A DNA stretch of 37,340 nt, taken from Limosilactobacillus rudii. Lineage in GTDB: Bacteria > Bacillota > Bacilli > Lactobacillales > Lactobacillaceae. Position numbers and translations under genes: made by a program. Within the stretch, counting starts at the first letter, position 1. The number at the start of each line of letters is the position of its first letter. This document shows positions 6,178 through 14,531 of this stretch, piece after piece. The notes beneath the pieces are model-generated. The model ran no database searches. It worked only from the letters and a program-made list of their open reading frames with translations, and was not told where the DNA came from. Where the stretch lies: assembly GCF_014145455.1 (NCBI RefSeq), contig NZ_JACIVB010000053.1, forward strand, positions 1 to 37,340, in the 5' to 3' direction.

Positions 6178-8400
6178 TTAATGAGCATCAAAGATAAAGA
6201 GTCTGCTATAAAAATCCGTTGTTTCTTTGTTTTCACCAGCAGAGGCATCTGTAGTCACGAGTCCGATGTTAGCAAGCTCGTTCCCACTAAAAGAGCCAAG
6301 TTGCGCTCCATCTTCTTCTGTAACTTGGTATTCAATTGAAGGGTCAAGTCCTGGAATCCGTTGGCGTCGATATTCAGCATTAATATCATTGAGAATTTTA
6401 AAATATCCCATAATCGCATGTTTCTTATCAGAAGATACAACCAGCCAGCTAACGATGTTGCTGTTAAAAGGTGTCTTCAATCGATAAAATGTACCGAATT
6501 GAAAAAGCTGACGATGTTTTTTCATAAAGGTAACCTGGCGTTTAACCTGTAGTAGTTCATCTGGCGAAAGAGCATTGAGGTCCAATTCATAACCGAATGC
6601 GCCAAAGAATGCGACATCTGCGCGGGTTTTAAGTGGTGTTTGCCGCTGTAATTGTTCATTTGGCGAAATAGAAACATGGGCGCCCATTGAACTTGTTGGG
6701 TAGCAGTATGATGTCCCTGTTTGGATTTTTAATCGTTCAATTGCATCTGAATCATCGCTTGTCCAAGCTTGGGGAGCATAGTAGAGCATCCCAGCGTCAA
6801 ACCGACCACCACCGCTAGCACAAGACTCAAATAAGATTTTAGGGAAATCATGAATTAGGCGGTCATAAAGGCGATATACTCCTAAAATATAACGGTGAAA
6901 AATTTCGCCTTGTTGGTCTGCCGGATAAGCTGATGAAAAACATTCCGTAATATTTCGGTTCATATCCCACTTGACATAATCAACTTTGCCTTCCCGTAAT
7001 ACCTTTGCCATTAATTGATAAACATAATCGACAACTTCTGGACGTGAAAAATCAAGCACATATTGTTTTCGCCCTTGTGAAGCGTGCCGATGAGGAGTCG
7101 TGATAATGTAATCAGGGTGGTGACGATAGAGTTCACTATCTTTATTGACCATTTCTGGTTCAAACCAAAGGCCAAACATCATTCCTAAGTCATGAATTTT
7201 TGCTGCTAATCCACTAATGCCATCGGGCAAACGATCGTGGTTAACCCACCAATCGCCAAGACCAGCTGTTTCAGTAGTCCGTTTGCCAAACCAGCCATCA
7301 TCGAGGACAAAAAGTTCGATTCCTAATTTCTTTGCTGTTTTAGCAAGTGTTAGGAGTTTTTCTTCTGTAAAGTCAAAGTAGGTTGCTTCCCAATTATTAA
7401 CAAGAATTGGTCGTTGCCGATCGCGCCAATATCCTCGAACCAGTTGTTTTTGATAAAGATGATGAAAGTTTTGACTGAGGTTATTCAATCCCTTACTGGT
7501 ATAAACCATTACTGCTTCTGGAGTCTGAAATGATTGTTGCGGGCCAAGCTTCCATGAAAAATGAAAGGGATTAATCCCTACTTGAATTCGGGTAACCTTA
7601 TAAGGGTCCACTTCGGCTTGAGCAAGAAAGTTCCCGCTATAGACTAGAGAAAAGCCATATGCTTCTCCTTGAAAATCATCGGTGTGTGGGCGCTTAAGAA
7701 TAATAAACGGATTTTGCATGTGACTGGAGGCTCCTCGTGTACTTCCGACTGATTGAATGCCGGGACGGAGGTGGGAAGTTTTTAATTGGCGTTCACGTCC
7801 CCATGCGCCAGAAAACTGCATCCAATCGAAATCGTCATCTGGGAGATCAAGGTTCATACTCATAGCTGTAGGTAGTTGATAAGGCACCTTGGCGTGATTG
7901 ATGAATCTAACATTACGAGCAATTGCATTATAGTGGTTAAAGATAGTATAAGAGATAACGAGGTCAACATTGATTAGCGAGTCATGTAATAAAACTTCCA
8001 GTGTTGTAGCGTCATCATCATTTTCAGTATAAGTTGCGGGAAGACCACTGAGTGTTGGCTTGCCTGCAAAAATTTTGTGCGATACATATTTAAAATTAGT
8101 GATAGTGCTACCATTTGGTTGTTTAAGTTCAAAGGCTGGTAAGCGGTAGTCAGTTGTCCCATATGCCGGATATTCTTGCTTTAAATTACCTAATGAAAAG
8201 GAATAATCATTATCATACACATATGATGTTACGGGCCGATATGTATTTTCAACTAAATAGTCATGATTATCACGATCGGGAACACGTTGACCAAAGAAAA
8301 GCTGACCAAGTTGATCATTTCGCAAAATTTTAATGATATAGCTTATATGGTTATTATATAAGTGAAATTCACGACTTTGTTGATGATATTTAATAGGCAT
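6178..8400 (-). CDS. Alpha-galactosidase, GH36
   Basis: Enzyme of 740 residues, full family length, that removes terminal alpha-1,6-galactose from melibiose, raffinose and stachyose. The N-terminal beta-sandwich (to about residue 320) carries MNLDLPDDDFDWMQFSG. The catalytic barrel has NNWEATYFDF (335-344), LDDGWFGKR (366-374), the nucleophile D479 in KWDMNR, and CASGGGRFD (527-535), with D549 or D550 of WTSDDSD as acid/base. There is no signal peptide, so it works on imported sugar. GGAAG precedes the ATG. The promoter at 8442-8460 has a cre-like site directly on its -10 and a poor -35, which fits activation by the nearby AraC protein and repression by CcpA. The symbol could be melA, aga or rafA; I leave it open. 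Confidence 0.95.
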   Translation of the reverse strand: MPIKYHQQSREFHLYNNHISYIIKILRNDQLGQLFFGQRVPDRDNHDYLVENTYRPVTSYVYDNDYSFSLGNLKQEYPAYGTTDYRLPAFELKQPNGSTITNFKYVSHKIFAGKPTLSGLPATYTENDDDATTLEVLLHDSLINVDLVISYTIFNHYNAIARNVRFINHAKVPYQLPTAMSMNLDLPDDDFDWMQFSGAWGRERQLKTSHLRPGIQSVGSTRGASSHMQNPFIILKRPHTDDFQGEAYGFSLVYSGNFLAQAEVDPYKVTRIQVGINPFHFSWKLGPQQSFQTPEAVMVYTSKGLNNLSQNFHHLYQKQLVRGYWRDRQRPILVNNWEATYFDFTEEKLLTLAKTAKKLGIELFVLDDGWFGKRTTETAGLGDWWVNHDRLPDGISGLAAKIHDLGMMFGLWFEPEMVNKDSELYRHHPDYIITTPHRHASQGRKQYVLDFSRPEVVDYVYQLMAKVLREGKVDYVKWDMNRNITECFSSAYPADQQGEIFHRYILGVYRLYDRLIHDFPKILFESCASGGGRFDAGMLYYAPQAWTSDDSDAIERLKIQTGTSYCYPTSSMGAHVSISPNEQLQRQTPLKTRADVAFFGAFGYELDLNALSPDELLQVKRQVTFMKKHRQLFQFGTFYRLKTPFNSNIVSWLVVSSDKKHAIMGYFKILNDINAEYRRQRIPGLDPSIEYQVTEEDGAQLGSFSGNELANIGLVTTDASAGENKETTDFYSRLFIFDAH

Positions 8401-8441
8401 GGCTATCTTCCTTTCGAGACTTTTATTTTTACTACTTTTTA

Positions 8442-8460
8442 TAATAGCGCTTACATTATA
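8442..8460 (-). promoter_or_regulatory. Alpha-galactosidase -10 box with overlapping cre
   Basis: On the minus strand TATAAT (8460-8455) runs straight into TGTAAGCGCTATTA (8455-8442), 13 of 14 matches to the CcpA consensus. No good -35 is found 16-18 bases upstream, as is common for AraC-activated promoters. Confidence 0.7.
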
Positions 8461-8507
8461 GAAAAATAGTGAGTTTTGTTATTAAAATAGTGCTAAATGT
8501 TAGATAA

Positions 8508-8550
8508 TAAAAAGACGCGATAGAAGTTGGAAACTTTACTATCTCGTCTA
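8508..8550 (-). terminator. Terminator of the EamA gene
   Basis: On the minus strand GACGAGATAG and CTATCGCGTC arms are followed by TTTTTATT. It lies 50 bases after the EamA stop and before the alpha-galactosidase promoter. Confidence 0.8.
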
Positions 8551-8599
8551 AAAAATTAGGCTATAAAATATAGTAGATACTTTTCTTTAATATAGGTAA

Positions 8600-9523
8600 T
8601 TAATTCAAATTCCTATTGCGATAGAAAATCTTTATAATTTGGTCAAGCGGAATTGCCTGAAGGAAGGTTGTAAACAAAATCAGTAAAGAACCGATAATTG
8701 CTGCTAAAGTTAAGTGCGTTCCTAAAAGAGTGATAGCCAAAAAGGTGGCAACTAATGGTTCAAACGCACTAAGAATGCCAGTTGCAGCTGGTGAAATGTA
8801 ACGAATACTTTGAAGAAACATTGTATAAGAAAACATTGTGCCGCCAATGATTATATAGACGATAAGGAACCATTGCCATCCTGTTAAAGTTGGCAGATGG
8901 TATGCTAGTAAACATGGAATTAAAATAATACCACTAATTAGCATTGCTAACCCACATACAGTAAGGGCATCGAATTTTTGCAACAGTGGACGTGGGAGCA
9001 TAGTGTAAAGTGCTGCCGCAAACGCACACCAAATTCCCCAGAATAAGGCAGGCGGGGTTAAAGTTAATTTATCAATATGACCACCGGTAACAAGATAAAA
9101 AGTGCCGATAAGGGCAATGATTATTGAAAGATAGTCAATTCGGCGGGGCCTTTTACGTTGAGCAAGTGCTAGCCAAATAATAATAATTACAGGTTGTAGG
9201 TATTGGATTACGGTTGCAGTGGGGGCATTACTGTATTTTACTGCCAGAAAATAGGTCAATTGTGAATTCATCATTCCTAATAAAGCGAATGTCAATAAGA
9301 TAATAAAATTGGCACGATGGCTAATAATTGAACGAACTTGCCGAGGTTGCTTATAAAGGCTCCAACTTGTTAATAAAATTCCAGCGGTTAATAACCGGAG
9401 AGCAACTAGCCAACTTGTTGTAATATCGGTTGTACTAAAAAGGTATTGTGCAGCAGCACCTGAGCCACCCCACAATGAAGCTCCACCGGCTGCTAGTAAT
9501 ACACCTTTTGTTTGTTGCTTCAA
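8600..9523 (-). CDS. EamA-family (DMT) transporter
   Basis: Inner-membrane permease of 307 residues with ten hydrophobic helices arranged as two EamA repeats (about 8-140 and 155-290), the drug/metabolite exporter layout. GGASLWGGSGAAAQ marks the first helix and LSAFEPLVATFLA the typical second-repeat signature. Substrate unknown; relatives export amino acids or metabolites. The start is TTG at 9523, supported by an excellent AGAGGAGG seven bases upstream and no nearby ATG in frame. It is transcribed alone, divergent from the aldo/keto reductase, and ends at the 8508-8550 terminator. Confidence 0.88.
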   Translation of the reverse strand: MKQQTKGVLLAAGGASLWGGSGAAAQYLFSTTDITTSWLVALRLLTAGILLTSWSLYKQPRQVRSIISHRANFIILLTFALLGMMNSQLTYFLAVKYSNAPTATVIQYLQPVIIIIWLALAQRKRPRRIDYLSIIIALIGTFYLVTGGHIDKLTLTPPALFWGIWCAFAAALYTMLPRPLLQKFDALTVCGLAMLISGIILIPCLLAYHLPTLTGWQWFLIVYIIIGGTMFSYTMFLQSIRYISPAATGILSAFEPLVATFLAITLLGTHLTLAAIIGSLLILFTTFLQAIPLDQIIKIFYRNRNLN

Positions 9524-9568
9524 TTAACTCCCTCCTCTAAGGTGAATTTTCTTAAATGTAACATGAAT

Positions 9569-9598
9569 TTAACTTGGAATGAATGGTAATGCTAAAAT
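9569..9598 (+). promoter_or_regulatory. Candidate promoter of the reductase-PAP2-helicase operon
   Basis: TTAACT, 18 bases, TAAAAT, with an extended -10 TG (TGCTAAAAT). It ends about 50 bases before the ATG at 9647. Confidence 0.45.
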
Positions 9599-9646
9599 AG
9601 ATAATTTAAAATGAAAAATAGGACATGTGGAAAAAGGAGTCTTAAT

Positions 9647-10600
9647 ATGAGAAAAGTAAAAATTGGTGGAACAAATTGGGAAGTTTCCAATATCGCTCTG
9701 GGAATTATGCGAATGGGAACATTGACAGTATCACAGTCATTAGATGCATTGATGGCGGCTCATGATGCTGGTATAAATTTTATTGATTCTGCTGATATTT
9801 ATGGAAATGACCCTAAGTTGGGACGGGGATCATCAGAAATTCATTTTGGACAAGCCTTTAAGAAGGGCGGTTTTAAGCGTGAAGACTTTTATATTCAATC
9901 GAAAGGTGGCTTATTTGCAAATAGCGATAATAAGATAACCCGTTATGATTCATCAAAGAAACATCTAATTGCGGCGGTAAATGGCATTTTGCAGCGGATG
10001 CAGATTGATTATCTTGACTCATTTTTAATCCATCGCCCTGATCCGCTGATGGAACCAACTGAAATTGCAGAAGCATTTGATGCCCTACAAGCGGCGGGGA
10101 AGGTACGTCATTTTGGAGTTTCAAATTTTAATCCACAACAAATTGAACTATTACAAGCTGCTACTAATCAGCGGTTGTTAATTGATCAAGTTCAATTTGG
10201 CTTAAAACATACCGAAATGATTGACTTTGGTTTACATACAAACATGGCGGATGCAAGGGCTACTAATCGGGATGGTAGTCTAATTGAATATACTCGTCGG
10301 AAGCATATGACAATTCAGACGTGGTCACCTTTCCAATATGGAACATTTGCTGGTACTTTTATCAACAATGACAAATTTCCTGAACTAAATGAAGCTCTTG
10401 CCCAGCTAGCTGACAAGTATGGGGTAAGTAAAAACGCGATTGCAGTTGCTTGGATTCTTCGTCATCCGGCTCATATGCAAGTTCTTCTTGGAACTATGAC
10501 ACCTGCGCACATAAAGGATAGTGCTGAGGGTAGCGATATCACTTTAACAAGTCAAGAGTGGTATGATCTCTATCATGCGGCGGGGAATGATCTGCCATAA
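9647..10600 (+). CDS. Aldo/keto reductase (YdhF-like)
   Basis: NAD(P)H-dependent reductase of 317 residues with a TIM-barrel fold, expected to reduce carbonyl compounds in the cytosol. The catalytic tetrad is visible: D47 and Y52 (FIDSADIYG), K86 (QSKGG) and H129 (FLIHRPDPL), with the cofactor-binding stretch VAWILRHPA and LLGTM near the C terminus. The closest group I recognise is E. coli YdhF. The start at 9647 is chosen because AAGGAG lies eight bases upstream; the ATG at 9611 is in frame but lacks a ribosome site. The stop overlaps the next start by one base (TAATG at 10598-10602), showing a tight operon with the phosphatase and the helicase. Confidence 0.9.
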   Translation: MRKVKIGGTNWEVSNIALGIMRMGTLTVSQSLDALMAAHDAGINFIDSADIYGNDPKLGRGSSEIHFGQAFKKGGFKREDFYIQSKGGLFANSDNKITRYDSSKKHLIAAVNGILQRMQIDYLDSFLIHRPDPLMEPTEIAEAFDALQAAGKVRHFGVSNFNPQQIELLQAATNQRLLIDQVQFGLKHTEMIDFGLHTNMADARATNRDGSLIEYTRRKHMTIQTWSPFQYGTFAGTFINNDKFPELNEALAQLADKYGVSKNAIAVAWILRHPAHMQVLLGTMTPAHIKDSAEGSDITLTSQEWYDLYHAAGNDLP

Positions 10601-11100
10601 TGAAAAATAATTATCAACAATTTTACCATTGTATTTCGGCTCCTTTTCGCCACCACTCCGCTGCTTTGAAGCTTTTGCGGGGTGTTAATTTATTTGTTGT
10701 GTGGATAATGTACTTTGTTTACATTGGTCTGTTGCTATGGGTAATAAAAACACATCCTAGCATTCTGTGGAAAGTAGTACTTATTCCTGGAATTGGCTTT
10801 ATAATTCTATCAGTTGTTCGCCAACGGATTAATGCGCCTCGTCCTTATGAAAAATTTGCGATAAAGCCCCTGATTTTTCGGGATAAAACAGGCGATTCTA
10901 TGCCAAGTCGCCATGTTTTTTCGGCAACCGTGATTGCAATGTGTGGATTATATTTCAGTATTTCCTGGGGAATAATTCTATTACTTTTGGCAGTCGTATC
11001 TGCTATTACCCGGGTGATTGGCGGAGTCCACTTTCCTCGTGATGTCTTTGTCGGCTTTATATGCGGACTTATTTGCGGTTTATTTTTATTCTTAGTGTAA
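10600..11100 (+). CDS. PAP2-family membrane phosphatase
   Basis: Membrane phosphatase of 166 residues, likely acting on lipid phosphates such as phosphatidate, phosphatidylglycerol-P or undecaprenyl-PP at the outer face. The three PAP2 motifs are present: R74xxxxxxRP (usually K first; here R), SRH at 103-105, and R138xxxxxH144 followed by D148. H105 and H144 are the expected catalytic pair. Four or five hydrophobic segments surround them. Start and stop are coupled to the reductase (TAATG) and the helicase follows after 20 bases. Substrate cannot be told from sequence. Confidence 0.88.
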   Translation: MKNNYQQFYHCISAPFRHHSAALKLLRGVNLFVVWIMYFVYIGLLLWVIKTHPSILWKVVLIPGIGFIILSVVRQRINAPRPYEKFAIKPLIFRDKTGDSMPSRHVFSATVIAMCGLYFSISWGIILLLLAVVSAITRVIGGVHFPRDVFVGFICGLICGLFLFLV

Positions 11101-11120
11101 TTTTTGAAGGAGTGAAATTG

Positions 11121-13973
11121 ATGGATGGTTCAATCCTACGGGATGCAATCTTAAATGGTCTTGTTAACAGCAAATATCAAGGACACGCAGAGATAGGACC
11201 AGAACTTTTGACTAATAGCCAAGATGCGACAATCTGGCAGGTATTACGCCGGGAATTATTAACATGCCGTAATTTTACTTGGGTGGTAGCCTTCATCACG
11301 CCAGATATGTTGGTTCCATTTAAAGTAGTTATGGCTGACCTAGCACAAAAGGGAGTTAGTGGCACGATTATTACTGGTAGTTACTTGAATTTTAACCAGC
11401 CAGTAGTATTCGAAGAGTTACAGAAGATTCCTAATTTAACTGTAAAAATTGCTAGCAGTGACGGCTTCCATGTTAAAGGATATCTGTTTGATCACGATCA
11501 ATATCAGACCATGATTATTGGCAGTGCTAATTTTACACGTTCTGCTTTATTAGTTAATAAGGAATGGAATCTTAAATTAAGCTCATATCGTGAAGGGACA
11601 CTTTTCCAGCAAGTGGCAAACGAGTTAGCTACAATTAAAAAATATAGCGAAGTGCTAGATGCAGCATGGATTGCTAATTACCGTCGTCAATGGCGTGCAC
11701 CATCGCCAAATTCAGCGATAAGTAAACCTGCAGGCACGGTTACTCCTAACAAAATGCAGATAGCCGCATTGAAGCAGTTAACATCACTAATTAATAGTGG
11801 GGCTAAAAAGGGCCTTGTTGTTTCTGCAACAGGAACCGGGAAAACTTATTTAGGTGCCTTTGCGGTAAAGAATTATCAACCACGGCGCTTTTTATATGTA
11901 GTTCATCGGGAACAAATTGCGCGGAAGTCAATGGCGAGCTTTCACCGGGTAATTGGCGGTTCGTTAAGTGACTATGGATTATTAACCGGTAATCAACGGG
12001 ATTGGCATGCTAAATATTTATTTGCGACAGTTCAGACGCTAAGTCAGCCATCTGTTTTAAATCGATTAAATCACAATGAATTTGACTATATCTTAATTGA
12101 TGAGGCCCACCGTGCAGCGGCGCCAAGTTATCGCCGGGTATTTGAACATTTTACTCCGCAATTTTGGCTAGGAATGACAGCAACGCCAGAACGGATGGAT
12201 AATCAAGATGTGTATAGGCTTTTTGATTATCATTTAGCGTATGAAATTAGACTTAGGGAAGCGTTAGCGGCAAAAATGCTTGCTCCCTTTCATTACGTGG
12301 GAGTCGCTGATTATGAATTAGGTGGTGAGCTAATTAGTGAGACATCAAAACTGAGTCAGCTAGCAGCACCTAAACGAGTTAAATATATTCTTAAGCAATT
12401 AGACTACTATGGGTATTGTGGTCACCATCCCCGCGGTTTAGTTTTTTGCAGTCGGCAGGAAGAAGCTAAAGCATTAGCTAAACAGTTTTCGGCTGCTGGA
12501 CATCCGGCCAAAGCCCTCACTAATCAAAATAGTCCTCAAGAACGTAGAGGAGCAGTTGACCAATTAGAAAATGGTACTCTGGAATATTTAATTACGGTTG
12601 ACCTATTTAATGAAGGAGTAGATATTCCGTCATTAAATCAAATTATTATGATGCGTAATACGCAATCGCCAATTGTTTTCACCCAACAGCTAGGGCGTGG
12701 TTTACGTAAGTATCCTGAAAAAGACTATGTTACCGTAATTGACTTTATTGGTAACTATAAGCATAACTATATGATTCCGCTTGCGTTGAACCAGGATAAT
12801 AGTCGTAATAAAGATCGGGCACGGCAAGAAGTGAAACTTCCTACAAGCCTTGATGTATCAACAATCAATTTTAGCCGGATCGCAGAAGAGCATATTTTGA
12901 CCTCGCTTGACCATGTTAAGCTTGATTCAATGCGTGAATTGCGTCAAGCTTACCAAGACTTAGCCCAACAACTTGGCCGGTCACCATTGCTGCTTGATTT
13001 TTACCAATATGGTTCGGTCGCCCCACAAGTATTTGCTCATAATGCACGACTTGATCATTATGGTGCTTTTCTAGAAAAAATGGGTCACCAGGTTGAGTTA
13101 ACAAATTATGAAAGTAAAGTGTTAATGTTTTTAACCAAGGAACTGCTTGATGGTAAACGCCCTCATGAGTTAGTGTTACTCCAAATGCTAGCTGCTCATG
13201 GATCGTGTACAATTGATGAATTTAAACAGGAATTAACGTGCCAGGGCATTTTTGTATCGGCAAATATTTTACAGTCAGTAGATAGTATATTGAACTTGGA
13301 CTTTTTTGCTGTAAAATCAGGCAAGCAATTAAAAAAAGATCAGTATGGTGGTCGAGCTATTGTTAACCATTCAGATCTTTTTACTTACCAGCTTAACCCT
13401 GCTATTCAGGAAGGATTAGGGCATCATAAGGATTTTAGTCAGTTGTTTAATGATGTCATTGTGACGGGATTAAAGCTTGCCAAAGCCTATGATTTTCAAG
13501 CTGCTTTTACCCTTTATCAGCAATATGATCGAAAAGATGTCTGTCGACTGCTGGACTGGCCTTTAGATGTTAGTGCGCCAATGTATGGATATCGGGTAGC
13601 AGAAGATGTTTGTCCAATTTTTATCACCTATCATAAGGAATCACCAAAGAAGCGAAATGCTATCTATAATAACCAGTTTCAAGATGGTCGGTCAATTCGT
13701 TGGTATACGCGAGCTCCTCGCCACCTTAGCTCTGCAGAGGTACAACGCTTATTAGCGGGAGTTAAAGTTGGTCAGCCAAAAGTGAAGCTCCATTTATTCA
13801 TTAAAAGCAGTGATGCGGTTGGAAAGGATTTTTATTATTTAGGAACTGCCCACATCCAGCCTGGATCAGTAGCAGAAGAATTGATAGGACCCAAAAAGAA
13901 AACAGCAGTTGGGATGAATCTCATTTTGGATCACCCATTACCGCCATCAATTCTTGATTTATTAGCGGTCTAG
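11121..13973 (+). CDS. PLD - SF2 helicase - DUF3427 fusion protein
   Basis: Large protein of 950 residues with three parts. Residues 1-200 form a phospholipase D-like domain with one complete HKD motif (H117, K119, D124, then GSAN at 134-137). Residues 215-570 are a superfamily 2 helicase: GTGKT at 239-243, DEAH at 328-331, GMTATPERMD, and the arginine finger QQLGRGLRKYPEKD. The C terminus, about 640-950, matches the DUF3427 pattern (RLLDWPLDV, then PIFITYHKE, then RSIRWYTRAP). A single HKD domain would need to dimerise to cut a phosphodiester bond. The family is predicted to be a nuclease-helicase and has been discussed in DNA repair and phage defence contexts, but its role is unproven. AAGGAG precedes ATG 11121; the 20 codons available upstream lie inside the PAP2 gene. 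Confidence 0.9.
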   Translation: MDGSILRDAILNGLVNSKYQGHAEIGPELLTNSQDATIWQVLRRELLTCRNFTWVVAFITPDMLVPFKVVMADLAQKGVSGTIITGSYLNFNQPVVFEELQKIPNLTVKIASSDGFHVKGYLFDHDQYQTMIIGSANFTRSALLVNKEWNLKLSSYREGTLFQQVANELATIKKYSEVLDAAWIANYRRQWRAPSPNSAISKPAGTVTPNKMQIAALKQLTSLINSGAKKGLVVSATGTGKTYLGAFAVKNYQPRRFLYVVHREQIARKSMASFHRVIGGSLSDYGLLTGNQRDWHAKYLFATVQTLSQPSVLNRLNHNEFDYILIDEAHRAAAPSYRRVFEHFTPQFWLGMTATPERMDNQDVYRLFDYHLAYEIRLREALAAKMLAPFHYVGVADYELGGELISETSKLSQLAAPKRVKYILKQLDYYGYCGHHPRGLVFCSRQEEAKALAKQFSAAGHPAKALTNQNSPQERRGAVDQLENGTLEYLITVDLFNEGVDIPSLNQIIMMRNTQSPIVFTQQLGRGLRKYPEKDYVTVIDFIGNYKHNYMIPLALNQDNSRNKDRARQEVKLPTSLDVSTINFSRIAEEHILTSLDHVKLDSMRELRQAYQDLAQQLGRSPLLLDFYQYGSVAPQVFAHNARLDHYGAFLEKMGHQVELTNYESKVLMFLTKELLDGKRPHELVLLQMLAAHGSCTIDEFKQELTCQGIFVSANILQSVDSILNLDFFAVKSGKQLKKDQYGGRAIVNHSDLFTYQLNPAIQEGLGHHKDFSQLFNDVIVTGLKLAKAYDFQAAFTLYQQYDRKDVCRLLDWPLDVSAPMYGYRVAEDVCPIFITYHKESPKKRNAIYNNQFQDGRSIRWYTRAPRHLSSAEVQRLLAGVKVGQPKVKLHLFIKSSDAVGKDFYYLGTAHIQPGSVAEELIGPKKKTAVGMNLILDHPLPPSILDLLAV

Positions 13974-14041
13974 GAACCTTATTACTTTTATTTCACTATT
14001 AACCTTCTATAATTATAGTAATAGAAAGAAGATGACTAATA

Positions 14042-14323
14042 ATGGCAAAAGGTAATGTAAAGACCAGTGATAAACGATCTATTCGGGATGTGAAATTAGA
14101 CGAATTGGCCGGATTATTAAATGAATATGACGTTAATACTATGGGCGCCTTAGTAAAGTCATTAAAGAAGGGAACAAAGAAAAAAGAAAAACACAATAAG
14201 GTTGCTGAGTTGCGTGACACAATCGATCGTCAGCAAGAGCACATTGCTGAACAAAAAGATACGATTGATCAGCTTAATAACCATATTTCAAAGTTAATCG
14301 ATCATCTTGATAATAAATTATAA
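14042..14323 (+). CDS. Small coiled-coil protein, unknown function
   Basis: Soluble, highly charged protein of 93 residues. Residues 1-45 are a basic head with RSIRDVKLDELAGLLNEYDV, then a lysine-rich hinge GTKKKEKHNK, then a heptad-like coiled coil (about 52-92) of DTIDRQQEHIAEQK type. I do not recognise a named family. AGAAAGAAG lies upstream and a TATAAT (about 14009) suggests its own promoter in the gap after the helicase. The hinge plus coil could bind nucleic acid or a partner, but that is a guess. Confidence 0.75.
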   Translation: MAKGNVKTSDKRSIRDVKLDELAGLLNEYDVNTMGALVKSLKKGTKKKEKHNKVAELRDTIDRQQEHIAEQKDTIDQLNNHISKLIDHLDNKL

Positions 14324-14331
14324 ACAAAAAA

Positions 14332-14370
14332 ACGTGAAAGCAAAGCTTATTTATGATTTTGCTTTCACGT
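14332..14370 (-). terminator. Terminator for the disulfide reductase gene
   Basis: Strong hairpin ACGTGAAAGCAAA/TTTGCTTTCACGT. The T run (seven T, then GTTT) follows it on the minus strand only, so it should stop the reductase transcript although it lies next to the opposite gene. Confidence 0.75.
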
Positions 14371-14387
14371 CCTGCAAGTATAAGTAG

Positions 14388-14428
14388 GGGCTCTAGAGTT
14401 CGGTAAAGCCAAACTCTAGAGCCCTTTT
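14388..14428 (+). terminator. Terminator for the coiled-coil gene
   Basis: Near-perfect hairpin GGGCTCTAGAGTT/AACTCTAGAGCCC followed by TTTT on the plus strand. The 100 bases from here to 14531 show nothing further. Confidence 0.7.
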
Positions 14429-14531
14429 GCGCACTGTATTATTTGAAAATTTTGATAAAAGTACTTATATCGCAGCTTGTCATTCCTACGACCAGATAGG
14501 TTAAGAATAACAGAAAATGAAGAAATTAAGC

